Positions 1 through 5,860 are shown, counted from the stretch's first letter. The stretch: DNA of 8,150 bases from Planctomycetota bacterium (GCA_030605285.1 JAUWIQ010000070.1:1-8150), one strand, 5' to 3'. Notes: generated from the letters alone by a model not told the origin. A program made the numbers and translations.

Positions 1-731
1 CCATAGGGAGGGTCGACGCCAAAGGGAACGAGTGCTCCATAGCTAAAGGCAATATTGTAGTACCGATCACCAAGGAGACTGTGAGCGAAGTCGGGATGGG
101 GCGCCGCATAGGGCGTAACCACACTGATACCGGTAGCCGGATCCGTCTCGGTGACAATCACCTCCATCACGCGGTCGAACGGCCCCATCGTCAGTTTGGG
201 AAATAGCGCAAATCCGACAACTGCCCCGCCCACGCCGCCTCCGTGGGCTGCGTCAAGATAGAATTCCGCGACGGCTTTGCCTTCTGAAATAGCATCCGAC
301 GCGTGGCCCCAGGCGTTATGCGCATCGACCGCACTCATGCGGCCGCTGATATGCACATTGAAGGTATCATCCGGGTGTGTTGCACCCGCAACGGGAACGC
401 CGAAGCCGAGTTTAAAATCCAATTGCCCGGTGATGGCATCTTTTAAAACCGTAGATCCGCCGCCCGGCAACAGATCGGGAGGGTTTGAAATGGAATCGAA
501 TTGGGGAGCGGCGAGTGGATCGGCAATGATCAGTGGCGCTGCCGCCGAACTGACATCCATCGTGCCAAAACCATGGATGTCCTCATATCTCAGGAACAAG
601 CTCGAGTTCATCTTGGTGTTGTTGGGTGCAAAATCCAGCAACACGGACGAGGCGGACACAGAAGAAACAAAAACTGAATGTTGCAGAAACAACATGACGA
701 CAAAACAAAGAACCCAGCATAATTTTTTCAT
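1..731 (-). CDS. Secreted protein of unknown family (C-terminus outside the window)
   Basis: An open frame with no stop runs from an ATG at 731 leftward through the window edge, giving 243 complete codons. I translated it by hand. It starts MKKLCWVLCFVVMLFLQHSV, a typical Sec signal peptide (two lysines, then a hydrophobic core), with likely cleavage near SVSA at residues 24-27. The mature part is polar, rich in Gly, Ala, Asp and Pro, and has beta-type stretches such as FNVHISGRM and RVMEVIVTETD. It has no cysteines after the signal and no membrane span. I do not recognise a domain. Exported proteins of this look in these phyla often end in a PEP-CTERM or similar sorting tag, but that end is not visible. 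The ribosome site is weak (GGGACGGG upstream). It is transcribed away from the kinase gene at 1524. The coding call is fairly safe because of the signal peptide and the stop-free length; the function is unknown. Confidence 0.75.
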   Translation of the reverse strand, partial: MKKLCWVLCFVVMLFLQHSVFVSSVSASSVLLDFAPNNTKMNSSLFLRYEDIHGFGTMDVSSAAAPLIIADPLAAPQFDSISNPPDLLPGGGSTVLKDAITGQLDFKLGFGVPVAGATHPDDTFNVHISGRMSAVDAHNAWGHASDAISEGKAVAEFYLDAAHGGGVGGAVVGFALFPKLTMGPFDRVMEVIVTETDPATGISVVTPYAAPHPDFAHSLLGDRYYNIAFSYGALVPFGVDPPY

Positions 732-763
732 TAGACCCGTCCCGATACTTGGAGTTGATGTTC

Positions 764-782
764 TCGGCGTACACCACGCCGA
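764..782 (-). promoter_or_regulatory. Perfect 7-bp hairpin in the leader of the secreted-protein gene
   Basis: TCGGCGT (764-770) and ACGCCGA (776-782) are exact inverted copies around a 5-nt loop. The element ends 32 nt upstream of the ATG at 731, so in the leftward transcript it lies in the 5' leader. No T-run follows on either strand, so it is not an intrinsic terminator. It could be an RNA stem or a repressor site; its function is inferred from position only. Confidence 0.4.
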
Positions 783-1000
783 CTGACCTTGCAGTGCTCC
801 CGTGAGCTTCCCCTGACTGCATTCCTAAACGCCAGCAACCGACCATTGGGCGAGGGCATCGCGTACCAGCGAAAACATAGCGATTTCTCAATCGCCATCG
901 GCAAAAGCACGCTCAACCGTTGCATCCAGCTGCAGAGACTTAAGCGGACGGCCAACGTTTTGACCATCTCTCGAAGCACTGGCTGCTTCTATTTTCTAGC

Positions 1001-1022
1001 CCGTGGCCCAAAACGGCCACGG
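1001..1022. promoter_or_regulatory. Perfect 8-bp dyad, operator-like
   Basis: CCGTGGCC (1001-1008) and GGCCACGG (1015-1022) are exact inverted copies around the 6-nt spacer CAAAAC. No T-run follows directly on either strand, which argues against an intrinsic terminator. The dyad falls at the predicted transcription start of the leftward candidate promoter at 1025-1053, a classic place for a repressor operator. The symmetry is seen in the sequence; the operator role is inference. Confidence 0.4.
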
Positions 1023-1024
1023 TC

Positions 1025-1053
1025 GATGTAAACGCCATCTACCGCAGCGTCAA
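1025..1053 (-). promoter_or_regulatory. Candidate sigma-70-type promoter facing the secreted-protein gene
   Basis: On the minus strand, TTGACG (1053-1048) is followed after exactly 17 nt by TACATC (1030-1025). The -35 matches the TTGACA consensus at five of six positions; the -10 is poor (three of six against TATAAT). Directly upstream of the -35 is a run of eight A (T on the plus strand, 1055-1062) that could serve as an UP element. Transcription would start near 1018 and give a leader of roughly 290 nt before the ATG at 731. The weak -10 and long leader keep confidence low. Confidence 0.3.
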
Positions 1054-1186
1054 CGATTTTTTTTCTATATTTTCTTTGGCCGAGAGATATTTTTTCACCA
1101 ACTCGCTCGAAATTGGCCCATGCGGGCCCCAAAAGAACCGCCCGCCATCAGCTGAGATCAAGGCAACCTCCAAAACATTCCACCTT

Positions 1187-1212
1187 CGTTTGCGTCACCC
1201 GTTTGCGTCACC
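1187..1212. repeat. Exact 13-bp tandem duplication
   Basis: The unit CGTTTGCGTCACC occurs twice with no gap, at 1187-1199 and 1200-1212, with no mismatch. It lies in non-coding DNA about 310 bp upstream of the kinase start. It may be a slippage product or a pair of adjacent protein-binding sites. A 13-bp unit is not a multiple of the helical turn, so two bound proteins would not sit on the same face of the DNA. Confidence 0.8.
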
Positions 1213-1488
1213 GAGAAACGCGGAGATTTAAGGCCCGATTTCCACGCCGCAGAGGAGCCAACTTCACTTGGCTCGCCAGCGTCCGTAGCGTAGCGAACGA
1301 CCTCAACGACCCCGTCGAACAGGAACCCCCTTCCTGCCCAGTCGGCAATTCGATTTTGTACCTATTCGACCTCGTGCAAACCGCTCCGCTTTTTCTACCC
1401 TACCCATCCTGTCGCGGACTCGATATTTTTATCCTGTCAGCACCCTTCGTAATCTCGATCACCCTTCAAACCTGTTCCGCCTCCCAGG

Positions 1489-1501
1489 GCCCCTGCGGGG
1501 C
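1489..1501 (+). promoter_or_regulatory. Small hairpin just before the kinase start
   Basis: GCCCC (1489-1493) and GGGGC (1497-1501) form a perfect 5-bp stem with a TGC loop, ending 22 nt before the ATG at 1524. No T-run follows. It could affect ribosome access to the kinase message, but a stem this short can arise by chance in GC-rich DNA. Confidence 0.2.
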
Positions 1502-1523
1502 ATGTCCGGAAAAGAGACGAAGC

Positions 1524-2504
1524 ATGCCCAATGAGCCCCCTTCTAGTTATCCTGACATTTATCTCTCCAAAACGGACGCGGCGTTACCTAGCTGGTTTTC
1601 AAACGACTATAAGAAATACAAGAATATTCAACCTATGCACGGTGGTGGCAACGGCGTGTTGATGTCGTGTGACGACTTAAACCTTGGCCGCAAGATCGCC
1701 ATCAAACTCCTCAACCCCGGCCAGCAGAATTCTGCCCGTGAGCGAAAACGCCTACTTCGCGAAGCACGGGTGACAGCACAACTTGCCCACCCGAACACGA
1801 TTCCTGTCTACGAGATCGGCAAAACTACGGACGGAGAACTTTACTTCGCCATGAAAAAGGTCGAGGGCGAGAATCTTTTTCAGGCGATCGTACGAATCGC
1901 GCAAGGGGACGAGCAAACAAAAGCATACTACACCATAGATCGTTTACTTAGCGTGTTAGTTCAAGTAGCGCATGCGCTTTCTTATGCACATTCTCATGGA
2001 GTCATTCATCGCGACATAAAGCCCGAAAATATCTTTCTGGGAATTTTCGGTGAGGTCTACCTGATGGACTGGGGAGTCGCCAAGGTATGGGGCATGTCCG
2101 CACAGGACGATTCTGTAGCCGATCCAAGCCATCTCAACGACAATCCACGGGTTACAGAAACCGGCCAGCACCCCGGAACGCCACTCTATATGTCGCCCGA
2201 ACAGATTCGCGGAACGCCAACGGTCGATGAACGCTCCGACATCTTCTCCCTTGGCGTTGTGCTTTACGAGATTCTTACCCAACGCGAACCCTTTCGGGGA
2301 TCTAACGTCCAGGAAACCTTTGCAAACATTCTTCACACGGCTCCACCGCCACCGAGTCAGGTAGCCACAAAGCGCGAGCTTCCCGCAGCGTTGGACGCAA
2401 TCTGCATGAAGGCGCTGGAAAAAAAACCGCGCGATCGTTTTCAGAGCGCGGAGGAGATGATCGAAGAAATCGAGCAATTTCGAGAACGATCTGCTTCCTC
2501 TTGA
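1524..2504 (+). CDS. Hanks-type serine/threonine protein kinase, catalytic domain only
   Basis: This 326-residue protein transfers phosphate from ATP to Ser/Thr of unknown targets. The kinase domain fills roughly residues 32-320. Visible motifs are the ATP lysine in IAIKLL (K61), the alpha-C glutamate in LLREAR (E80), the catalytic loop HRDIKPEN (162-169, D164), DWG in place of DFG (182-184), GTPLYMSPE (218-226, SPE for APE) and DIFSLG (239-244). The glycine loop is irregular: HGGGNG (39-44) instead of a clear GxGxxG. There is no membrane segment and no PASTA, TPR or WD40 sensor domain, so it is probably cytosolic and much shorter than many PVC-group kinases. I chose the ATG at 1524 because the 137 codons open upstream of it are basic/Pro-rich and unlike any kinase N-terminus; the ribosome site is weak. 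It stands alone, between a divergent secreted-protein gene and the glutamine synthetase unit. The kinase call is secure; its pathway is unknown. Confidence 0.93.
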   Translation: MPNEPPSSYPDIYLSKTDAALPSWFSNDYKKYKNIQPMHGGGNGVLMSCDDLNLGRKIAIKLLNPGQQNSARERKRLLREARVTAQLAHPNTIPVYEIGKTTDGELYFAMKKVEGENLFQAIVRIAQGDEQTKAYYTIDRLLSVLVQVAHALSYAHSHGVIHRDIKPENIFLGIFGEVYLMDWGVAKVWGMSAQDDSVADPSHLNDNPRVTETGQHPGTPLYMSPEQIRGTPTVDERSDIFSLGVVLYEILTQREPFRGSNVQETFANILHTAPPPPSQVATKRELPAALDAICMKALEKKPRDRFQSAEEMIEEIEQFRERSASS

Positions 2505-2660
2505 TCTGGCCCGGGGCTGCCGAACTGCCCAAATGAGCAACATTTTTTGCCTACTTTCTCCGCAGTGATCCCCACAGGCAACCCTAGGCAATCAAAATGA
2601 CTTGCCACCAATTGCAATTATTCCTCAATTTCCTAAGATTTCTAAGAATGCCTGTTGATT
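2505..2660 (+). promoter_or_regulatory. Upstream region of the glutamine synthetase promoter with GGCAA/TTGCC repeats
   Basis: The pentamer GGCAA or its complement TTGCC occurs four times here: TTGCC at 2547-2551, GGCAA at 2577-2581 and 2587-2591 (10 bp apart, one helical turn), and TTGCC at 2602-2606. The last two form an inverted pair with a 10-bp spacer, centred near 2596, about 90 bp before the predicted sigma-54 start. A 10-bp palindrome AATTGCAATT follows at 2610-2619. Enhancer-binding proteins of the NtrC family typically bind dyads 80-150 bp upstream of -24/-12 promoters, so this is a candidate activator site. It does not match the enterobacterial NtrC consensus. I see no convincing kinase terminator here. 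Confidence 0.4.
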
Positions 2661-2675
2661 TGGCATGTGCCTTGC
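2661..2675 (+). promoter_or_regulatory. Sigma-54 (-24/-12) promoter of the glutamine synthetase gene
   Basis: The sequence TGGCATGTGCCTTGC matches the RpoN consensus TGGCACG-N4-TTGC at every fixed position except one (T for C in CACG), with exact spacing between the GG and GC elements. Transcription would start near 2687, about 200 nt before the glutamine synthetase start codon. It points at a nitrogen-assimilation gene, a textbook sigma-54 target, which strengthens the call. It needs an RpoN protein and an activator ATPase encoded elsewhere. Confidence 0.75.
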
Positions 2676-2686
2676 GACTGGCGTTC

Positions 2687-2870
2687 CCTTCCTAGCGCTA
2701 ATGTCGGTGTGTTTAGCAGTCGGCCTCGAAGGACGGCTCTTGCCATACGATGGCGGGGTTGGGAAATGGCGGAATCTGTCAACCCTGGCTTACGAGTCAG
2801 GTGCCCCAAGGATTAGACGACATCGCGACCCTTATGCGGGGGTCGCAAAACAAAACTTTTTTACTTTTTA
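2687..2870 (+). promoter_or_regulatory. Structured 5' leader of the glutamine synthetase gene
   Basis: The predicted leader holds several exact or near-exact stems: GCCAT/ATGGC (2742-2746 with 2750-2754), GGGTTG/CAACCC (2756-2761 with 2780-2785), CCTGGCT/AGTCAGG with a TACG loop and one G-U pair (2784-2790 with 2795-2801), and GCGACCC/GGGTCGC (2825-2831 with 2840-2846). The second and third stems share bases 2784-2785, so they partly compete. The last stem is followed, after an A-rich linker, by T-rich sequence at 2857-2869. This could be an attenuator or riboregulator. I do not recognise the conserved bases of the known glutamine-binding (glnA) RNA class. Small open frames in this stretch have no ribosome site. 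Confidence 0.4.
2825..2869 (+). terminator. Possible attenuator hairpin before glutamine synthetase
   Basis: A 7-bp GC-rich stem (2825-2831 with 2840-2846, 8-nt loop) precedes T-rich sequence, TTTTTT at 2857-2862 and TTTTT at 2865-2869. The 10-nt A-rich linker between stem and T-run is longer than in normal intrinsic terminators, so termination may be weak or absent. It lies about 40 nt before the start codon, inside the leader, where conditional termination would control the gene. Confidence 0.25.
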
Positions 2871-2872
2871 GC

Positions 2873-2882
2873 AGGAGTGAGG
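2873..2882 (+). promoter_or_regulatory. Double Shine-Dalgarno of the glutamine synthetase gene
   Basis: AGGAG (2873-2877) and GAGG (2879-2882) lie 11 and 6 nt before the ATG at 2889. They overlap the alternative in-frame GTG at 2877, which therefore has no ribosome site of its own, so they fix the start at 2889. Confidence 0.7.
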
Positions 2883-2888
2883 CAGCAT

Positions 2889-3917
2889 ATGGTGAACAAA
2901 AGCAAGTTGGAATACATCTGGCTGGATGGCTCCAAGCCAACCCAAAGCCTTCGATCCAAAACCCGCGTCGAAAATAGTTTTGGCGGTTCCCTTGAGGAAT
3001 GCCCCGTCTGGTCATTCGACGGCAGCAGTACCCAACAGGCAACAGGGGACGACTCTGATTGCATTCTCCAACCCGTGGCAATATTTCCCGATCCCTGTCG
3101 CACGAATGGCTATTTAGTAATGAATGAGGTGCTCAATGATGATCGCACCCCTCACGAATCGAATGGCCGCGCCATGATCGATGATGATGACGAGGATTTC
3201 TGGTTCGGCTTCGAACAGGAATATTTTCTCTGGGACACCACCAACAACAGCCCACCGGGGTTTCCCTCGGGTGGCTATCCGGGGCCGCAGGGGCCTTATT
3301 ACTGCTCCGTTGGCGCCGCAAAGAATTATGGGCGACCATGCGTCGAGGACCATCTCGACGCCTGCCTCGAGGCAGGGCTTAACGTGGAAGGCATCAACTC
3401 TGAAGTGGCTGCGGGCCAGTGGGAATTCCAACTATTCGCCAAGGGTGCCAAGCGCGCAGGTGATGAAACCTGGGTCGCACGTTACCTGCTTGAACGAGCC
3501 GGCGAACCGTATGGCTACTCGATTGAGTGGCACCCTAAGCCATTCGGTCACCTCGACTGGAATGGCTCAGGCATGCACGCCAATTTTTCCAATGGCCTAA
3601 TGCGCACCTCGGGTGACCAGGAAGTCTTCACCAGAATCTGTGAAAGCTTTAAATCCGTGATTCCTCGACATATTAATGTCTATGGAGCCGATAATGATCA
3701 GCGGCTCACCGGGGAACATGAGACCCAGGCGATTGATCAGTTTAACTATGCTATTTCGGACCGTGGTGCGTCGATTCGCATTCCTGTGGCCACGATCGAT
3801 GATGGCTGGAAAGGCCGCCTCGAAGATCGCCGACCGGCCTCCAACGCCGATCCCTACAAGGTCGCCGCCGCGATTATCAAAACCGTGAAGGAGGCCTGTG
3901 TTCAGCTCGTGTCCTAA
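2889..3917 (+). CDS. glnII: Glutamine synthetase type II (eukaryotic-type)
   Basis: The enzyme makes glutamine from glutamate, ammonium and ATP in the cytoplasm. The 342 residues fit the compact GSII class (about 330-370) rather than the ~470-residue GSI. The N-terminal beta-grasp domain covers about residues 6-85, with LRSKTR (21-26) and WSFDGSSTQQA (41-51). The catalytic domain follows with FGFEQEY (106-112; metal ligands E109, E111), GGYPGPQGPYYC (128-139), NSEVAAGQWEFQ (170-181; E172, E179), DWNGSGMHAN (223-232; H230), RLTGEHET (272-279) and EDRRPASNADPY (312-323). All expected active-site blocks are present. An acidic run, DDDDED (98-103), links the domains. The GSI adenylylation site does not exist in this class, so control is likely transcriptional, in keeping with the sigma-54 promoter at 2661. 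It is a single-gene unit closed by a strong terminator. The family call is certain; the symbol follows rhizobial usage. Confidence 0.96.
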   Translation: MVNKSKLEYIWLDGSKPTQSLRSKTRVENSFGGSLEECPVWSFDGSSTQQATGDDSDCILQPVAIFPDPCRTNGYLVMNEVLNDDRTPHESNGRAMIDDDDEDFWFGFEQEYFLWDTTNNSPPGFPSGGYPGPQGPYYCSVGAAKNYGRPCVEDHLDACLEAGLNVEGINSEVAAGQWEFQLFAKGAKRAGDETWVARYLLERAGEPYGYSIEWHPKPFGHLDWNGSGMHANFSNGLMRTSGDQEVFTRICESFKSVIPRHINVYGADNDQRLTGEHETQAIDQFNYAISDRGASIRIPVATIDDGWKGRLEDRRPASNADPYKVAAAIIKTVKEACVQLVS

Positions 3918-3960
3918 ATACGGGATCGACCTGCCATCCTCTCACAAACTCCGCATACGA

Positions 3961-3988
3961 CCCCCGGGCCCCAGGCCCGGGGGTTTTT
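3961..3988 (+). terminator. Strong intrinsic terminator of the glutamine synthetase gene
   Basis: CCCCCGGGCC (3961-3970) and GGCCCGGGGG (3974-3983) form a perfect 10-bp stem with a CCA loop, followed at once by TTTTT (3984-3988). It lies 43 nt after the stop codon and insulates the unit from the dioxygenase gene downstream. Confidence 0.93.
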
Positions 3989-4170
3989 CTGGTATTTGCC
4001 ATGCTCTTGAACTCGACTGGATTCCCGTGCCACGCCCATGGAGAATCTAGGGCAACGACTGGGGACATACTAAACTCTGTTCTGTTCATGAAGCAGCTTG
4101 GCAGTTCGCGGTTGATCAATCACGAAAAAAACGTAATCCTATATCTCGGCCCTTAATCCAGGAACCTGCA

Positions 4171-5055
4171 TTGATCGACCATTCACCAGGCGCCGACCTT
4201 TCGACTCGGCACGAATGTGTCACGGAACTTTTTGCGCATGCTGAGCCCGCCCAATGCAGGCTGAGCGACGCGCAGGTAGAGTTTTTCCACGCGCAGGGCT
4301 ACTTAATGTCCGTCCCTCTACTCACCGCACCCCAAATCGCCGTCCTTCGTGAGGAACTCGACACGTTTGTCGCTCCCCAACATCCTGGCTCTGGGCTCTG
4401 GTACGAATATCACAGCAACGAATCGAAGGATTCGACCAACGTCCTCTTTCACGCCCTGGGAGCCTGGCGAATTGGTCCGGCCTGTCACGATGCGCTTTGG
4501 AATCCACGTTTCACGCGGCCGGCAAGTCAATTGCTCGGGGGGGCCGTCCGCTTTTGGCACGACCAGCTTTTCTGTAAACCACCCCGGCACGGGGGAGCGG
4601 TTGCCTGGCACCAGGATTATTCCTACTGGAAGCGGACCGGGCCGATGGCACACCTGACCTGCTGGATTGCCCTGGATGACAGTACGAAGGAAAACGGCTG
4701 CATCCACTACATACCGCAAAGTCACCACTGGGATCTTTTGCCAACGCCCGCATTGGCCGGGGATATGGCGGCGATCCAACGCCTACTGAACCAAGAGCAG
4801 CTGGCGCTTTTTGAAAATCCCGTTGCGATGGAACTCAAGGCGGGCCATGCCTGTTTCCATCACCCCAAAACCCTGCATGGATCCTTCGCCAACCGTTCGG
4901 ATCGTCCACGCCGCGCACTGGTCCTCAACGTCGTTCTTGACGGAGTGAAGTCCCTCTCGGAGGATCCTCTCCTGGAGGGAACGGTGCCCATCCCTCCCGG
5001 CACGCCACTCGGCGGCCAATTTTTTCCTCTCTTGTACGACCCTGCCACCGATTGA
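4171..5055 (+). CDS. PhyH (phytanoyl-CoA dioxygenase) family Fe(II)/2-oxoglutarate oxygenase
   Basis: Enzymes of this family couple oxidative decarboxylation of 2-oxoglutarate to hydroxylation of a small molecule, in the cytoplasm. The 294-residue protein has the usual PhyH length and layout: an N-terminal helical part with FFHAQGYL (38-45), then the double-stranded beta-helix with the iron triad H147 and D149 in AWHQDYSYW (145-153) and H236 in HPKTLHGSF (231-239). Arginines R245, R247 and R248 in SDRPRRALVLN are in place for the 2-oxoglutarate carboxylate. DDSTKENGCIHYIPQSHH (169-186) is a typical family block. The start is TTG at 4171, with AGGA (4160-4163) 7 nt upstream; the first internal ATG, at codon 46, would cut into conserved sequence. 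A weak promoter guess is TTGATC (4112-4117) with TAATCC 16 nt later. The gene ends 26 bp before the convergent creatininase stop. The substrate is unknown. Confidence 0.9.
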   Translation: MIDHSPGADLSTRHECVTELFAHAEPAQCRLSDAQVEFFHAQGYLMSVPLLTAPQIAVLREELDTFVAPQHPGSGLWYEYHSNESKDSTNVLFHALGAWRIGPACHDALWNPRFTRPASQLLGGAVRFWHDQLFCKPPRHGGAVAWHQDYSYWKRTGPMAHLTCWIALDDSTKENGCIHYIPQSHHWDLLPTPALAGDMAAIQRLLNQEQLALFENPVAMELKAGHACFHHPKTLHGSFANRSDRPRRALVLNVVLDGVKSLSEDPLLEGTVPIPPGTPLGGQFFPLLYDPATD

Positions 5056-5081
5056 CACGGGACCCTCGTCTCCGCCTCAGT

Positions 5082-5852
5082 TCAAAGATAAGGCAGTTCC
5101 CCTTTTTTCGCCTGGGCCAAACCCACCAGGACGTCGGCCAGTGCCTCCGAGACCGCGGCAAAATAGTGCGCGCCTTTCTCCGCCGTCGCCTGCCGCGGAT
5201 CCCCACACCCCGTGTCGGGATGGACCGCGGACCAGGGACGGGGGGTCCAAACGCCCGCCTGCGCCAGGGCATCGATCTGGGAGGGATTGCGTTTTCCGGG
5301 CCCCGCCTGTTCCAGCTCCACGAGTTCGGGGGCCAGATACAGCATGATGCTTGTCTCCGATTCATCGGCATGGTCGCCCGGGTTTTCGAATAACGGACCG
5401 GGAACCTCCGGGGCCATCTCGTAAAAGTTTGCGAGTACAATCAGAATCGGATATTCACCCTGCAGGTCGCGAATCAGTGGTTTGAATTGATTGCCCCCAT
5501 GCCCGTTCACCAGCACCAGGCGGTCGATGCCCTGCCGCACCAGGGACCGCACCACATCGTGCAGCACCGCCTGAGCGGTCGCGGTGGTAAAGCTGATCGT
5601 GCAAACCTGGTCGAGTTGCTGGTCGGCGTTACCAAAGGGCACGGTCGGCAGCACCACCACACGCGCATCCTGGGCGTCGGCTAATTCCGCGGCCCGTTCA
5701 GCGAGTCGGGTCGCCTCGATCACATCGGTACCATAGGGCAGGTGCTGGTTGTGGGCCTCCGTCGCGCCCCAGGGCAAGACAGCGACTTGCGGCGGGGATT
5801 GGAGCAGCTGACGGTGGTTGGCCTCCATCAGCAGGTAGTGGCAGGGTGGCAT
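5082..5852 (-). CDS. Creatininase family hydrolase
   Basis: Members are metal-dependent amidohydrolases of the creatinine amidohydrolase fold that open cyclic or simple amides; many act on compounds other than creatinine. The 256-residue product has the normal length and all metal motifs: GATEAHNQHLPYGTD (29-43; ligands E32, H34, D43), VNGHGGN (115-121; H118) and DHADESETS (160-168; E164 and E166 near the expected acidic ligand). I start it at the ATG at 5852, which has GGAGGT 8 nt upstream and begins the usual family N-terminus. The frame stays open for another 133 codons upstream, but those overlap the preceding gene. It is last in the leftward cluster, 172 bp after the DUF4432 gene, a gap that could hold its own promoter. 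The cluster suggests a role in sugar or sugar-amide breakdown; the real substrate is unknown. Confidence 0.9.
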   Translation of the reverse strand: MPPCHYLLMEANHRQLLQSPPQVAVLPWGATEAHNQHLPYGTDVIEATRLAERAAELADAQDARVVVLPTVPFGNADQQLDQVCTISFTTATAQAVLHDVVRSLVRQGIDRLVLVNGHGGNQFKPLIRDLQGEYPILIVLANFYEMAPEVPGPLFENPGDHADESETSIMLYLAPELVELEQAGPGKRNPSQIDALAQAGVWTPRPWSAVHPDTGCGDPRQATAEKGAHYFAAVSEALADVLVGLAQAKKGELPYL

Positions 5853-5860
5853 CAGGATCG

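Larger units (their letters stand above)
732..1523. other. Long divergent intergenic region
   Basis: About 790 bp lie between the secreted-protein start (731, leftward) and the kinase start (1524, rightward). Short open frames cross it on both strands, but their translations are low-complexity or basic/Pro-rich and none has a ribosome site or recognisable motif. The region contains T-rich tracts (1055-1062 and 1090-1096), several short perfect inverted repeats, an exact 13-bp tandem duplication and a pyrimidine-rich stretch from about 1375 to 1485 with repeated words (ATCCTGTC at 1406 and 1431, CACCCTTC at 1441 and 1460). I read it as regulatory DNA with two long leaders. A small RNA gene or a decayed gene cannot be excluded. 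Confidence 0.6.

Noticed and set aside
277..786. 169-codon open frame on the plus strand
   Set aside because: It is antisense to the stop-free secreted-protein frame, which has a signal peptide, while this one lacks any protein-like feature.
731..1031. Overlapping short frames on both strands (80-102 codons)
   Set aside because: No ribosome site, no recognisable motif, and mutual overlap; treated as non-coding.
1115..1128. GGCCC/GGGCC stem with a 4-nt loop
   Set aside because: Five base pairs of plain G/C in GC-rich DNA is expected by chance; no T-run or positional support.
1113..1523. N-terminal extension of the kinase (137 extra codons open in frame)
   Set aside because: The extension is rich in Arg, Pro and Ser, has no ribosome site and resembles no domain; the kinase reads naturally from the ATG at 1524.
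2513..2546. Possible kinase terminator
   Set aside because: Only a 4-bp GGGC/GCCC stem, with the T-run more than 15 nt away; too weak to call.
2877..2888. GTG start for glutamine synthetase
   Set aside because: It overlaps the Shine-Dalgarno; the ATG at 2889 has good spacing to AGGAG and GAGG.
2665..2977. Small frames of 68 and 75 codons before glutamine synthetase
   Set aside because: One begins inside the sigma-54 promoter and would not be fully transcribed; neither has a ribosome site. They lie in the structured leader.
3877..4119. 80-codon frame on the minus strand
   Set aside because: It runs through the glutamine synthetase terminator and the end of that gene; no protein-like features.
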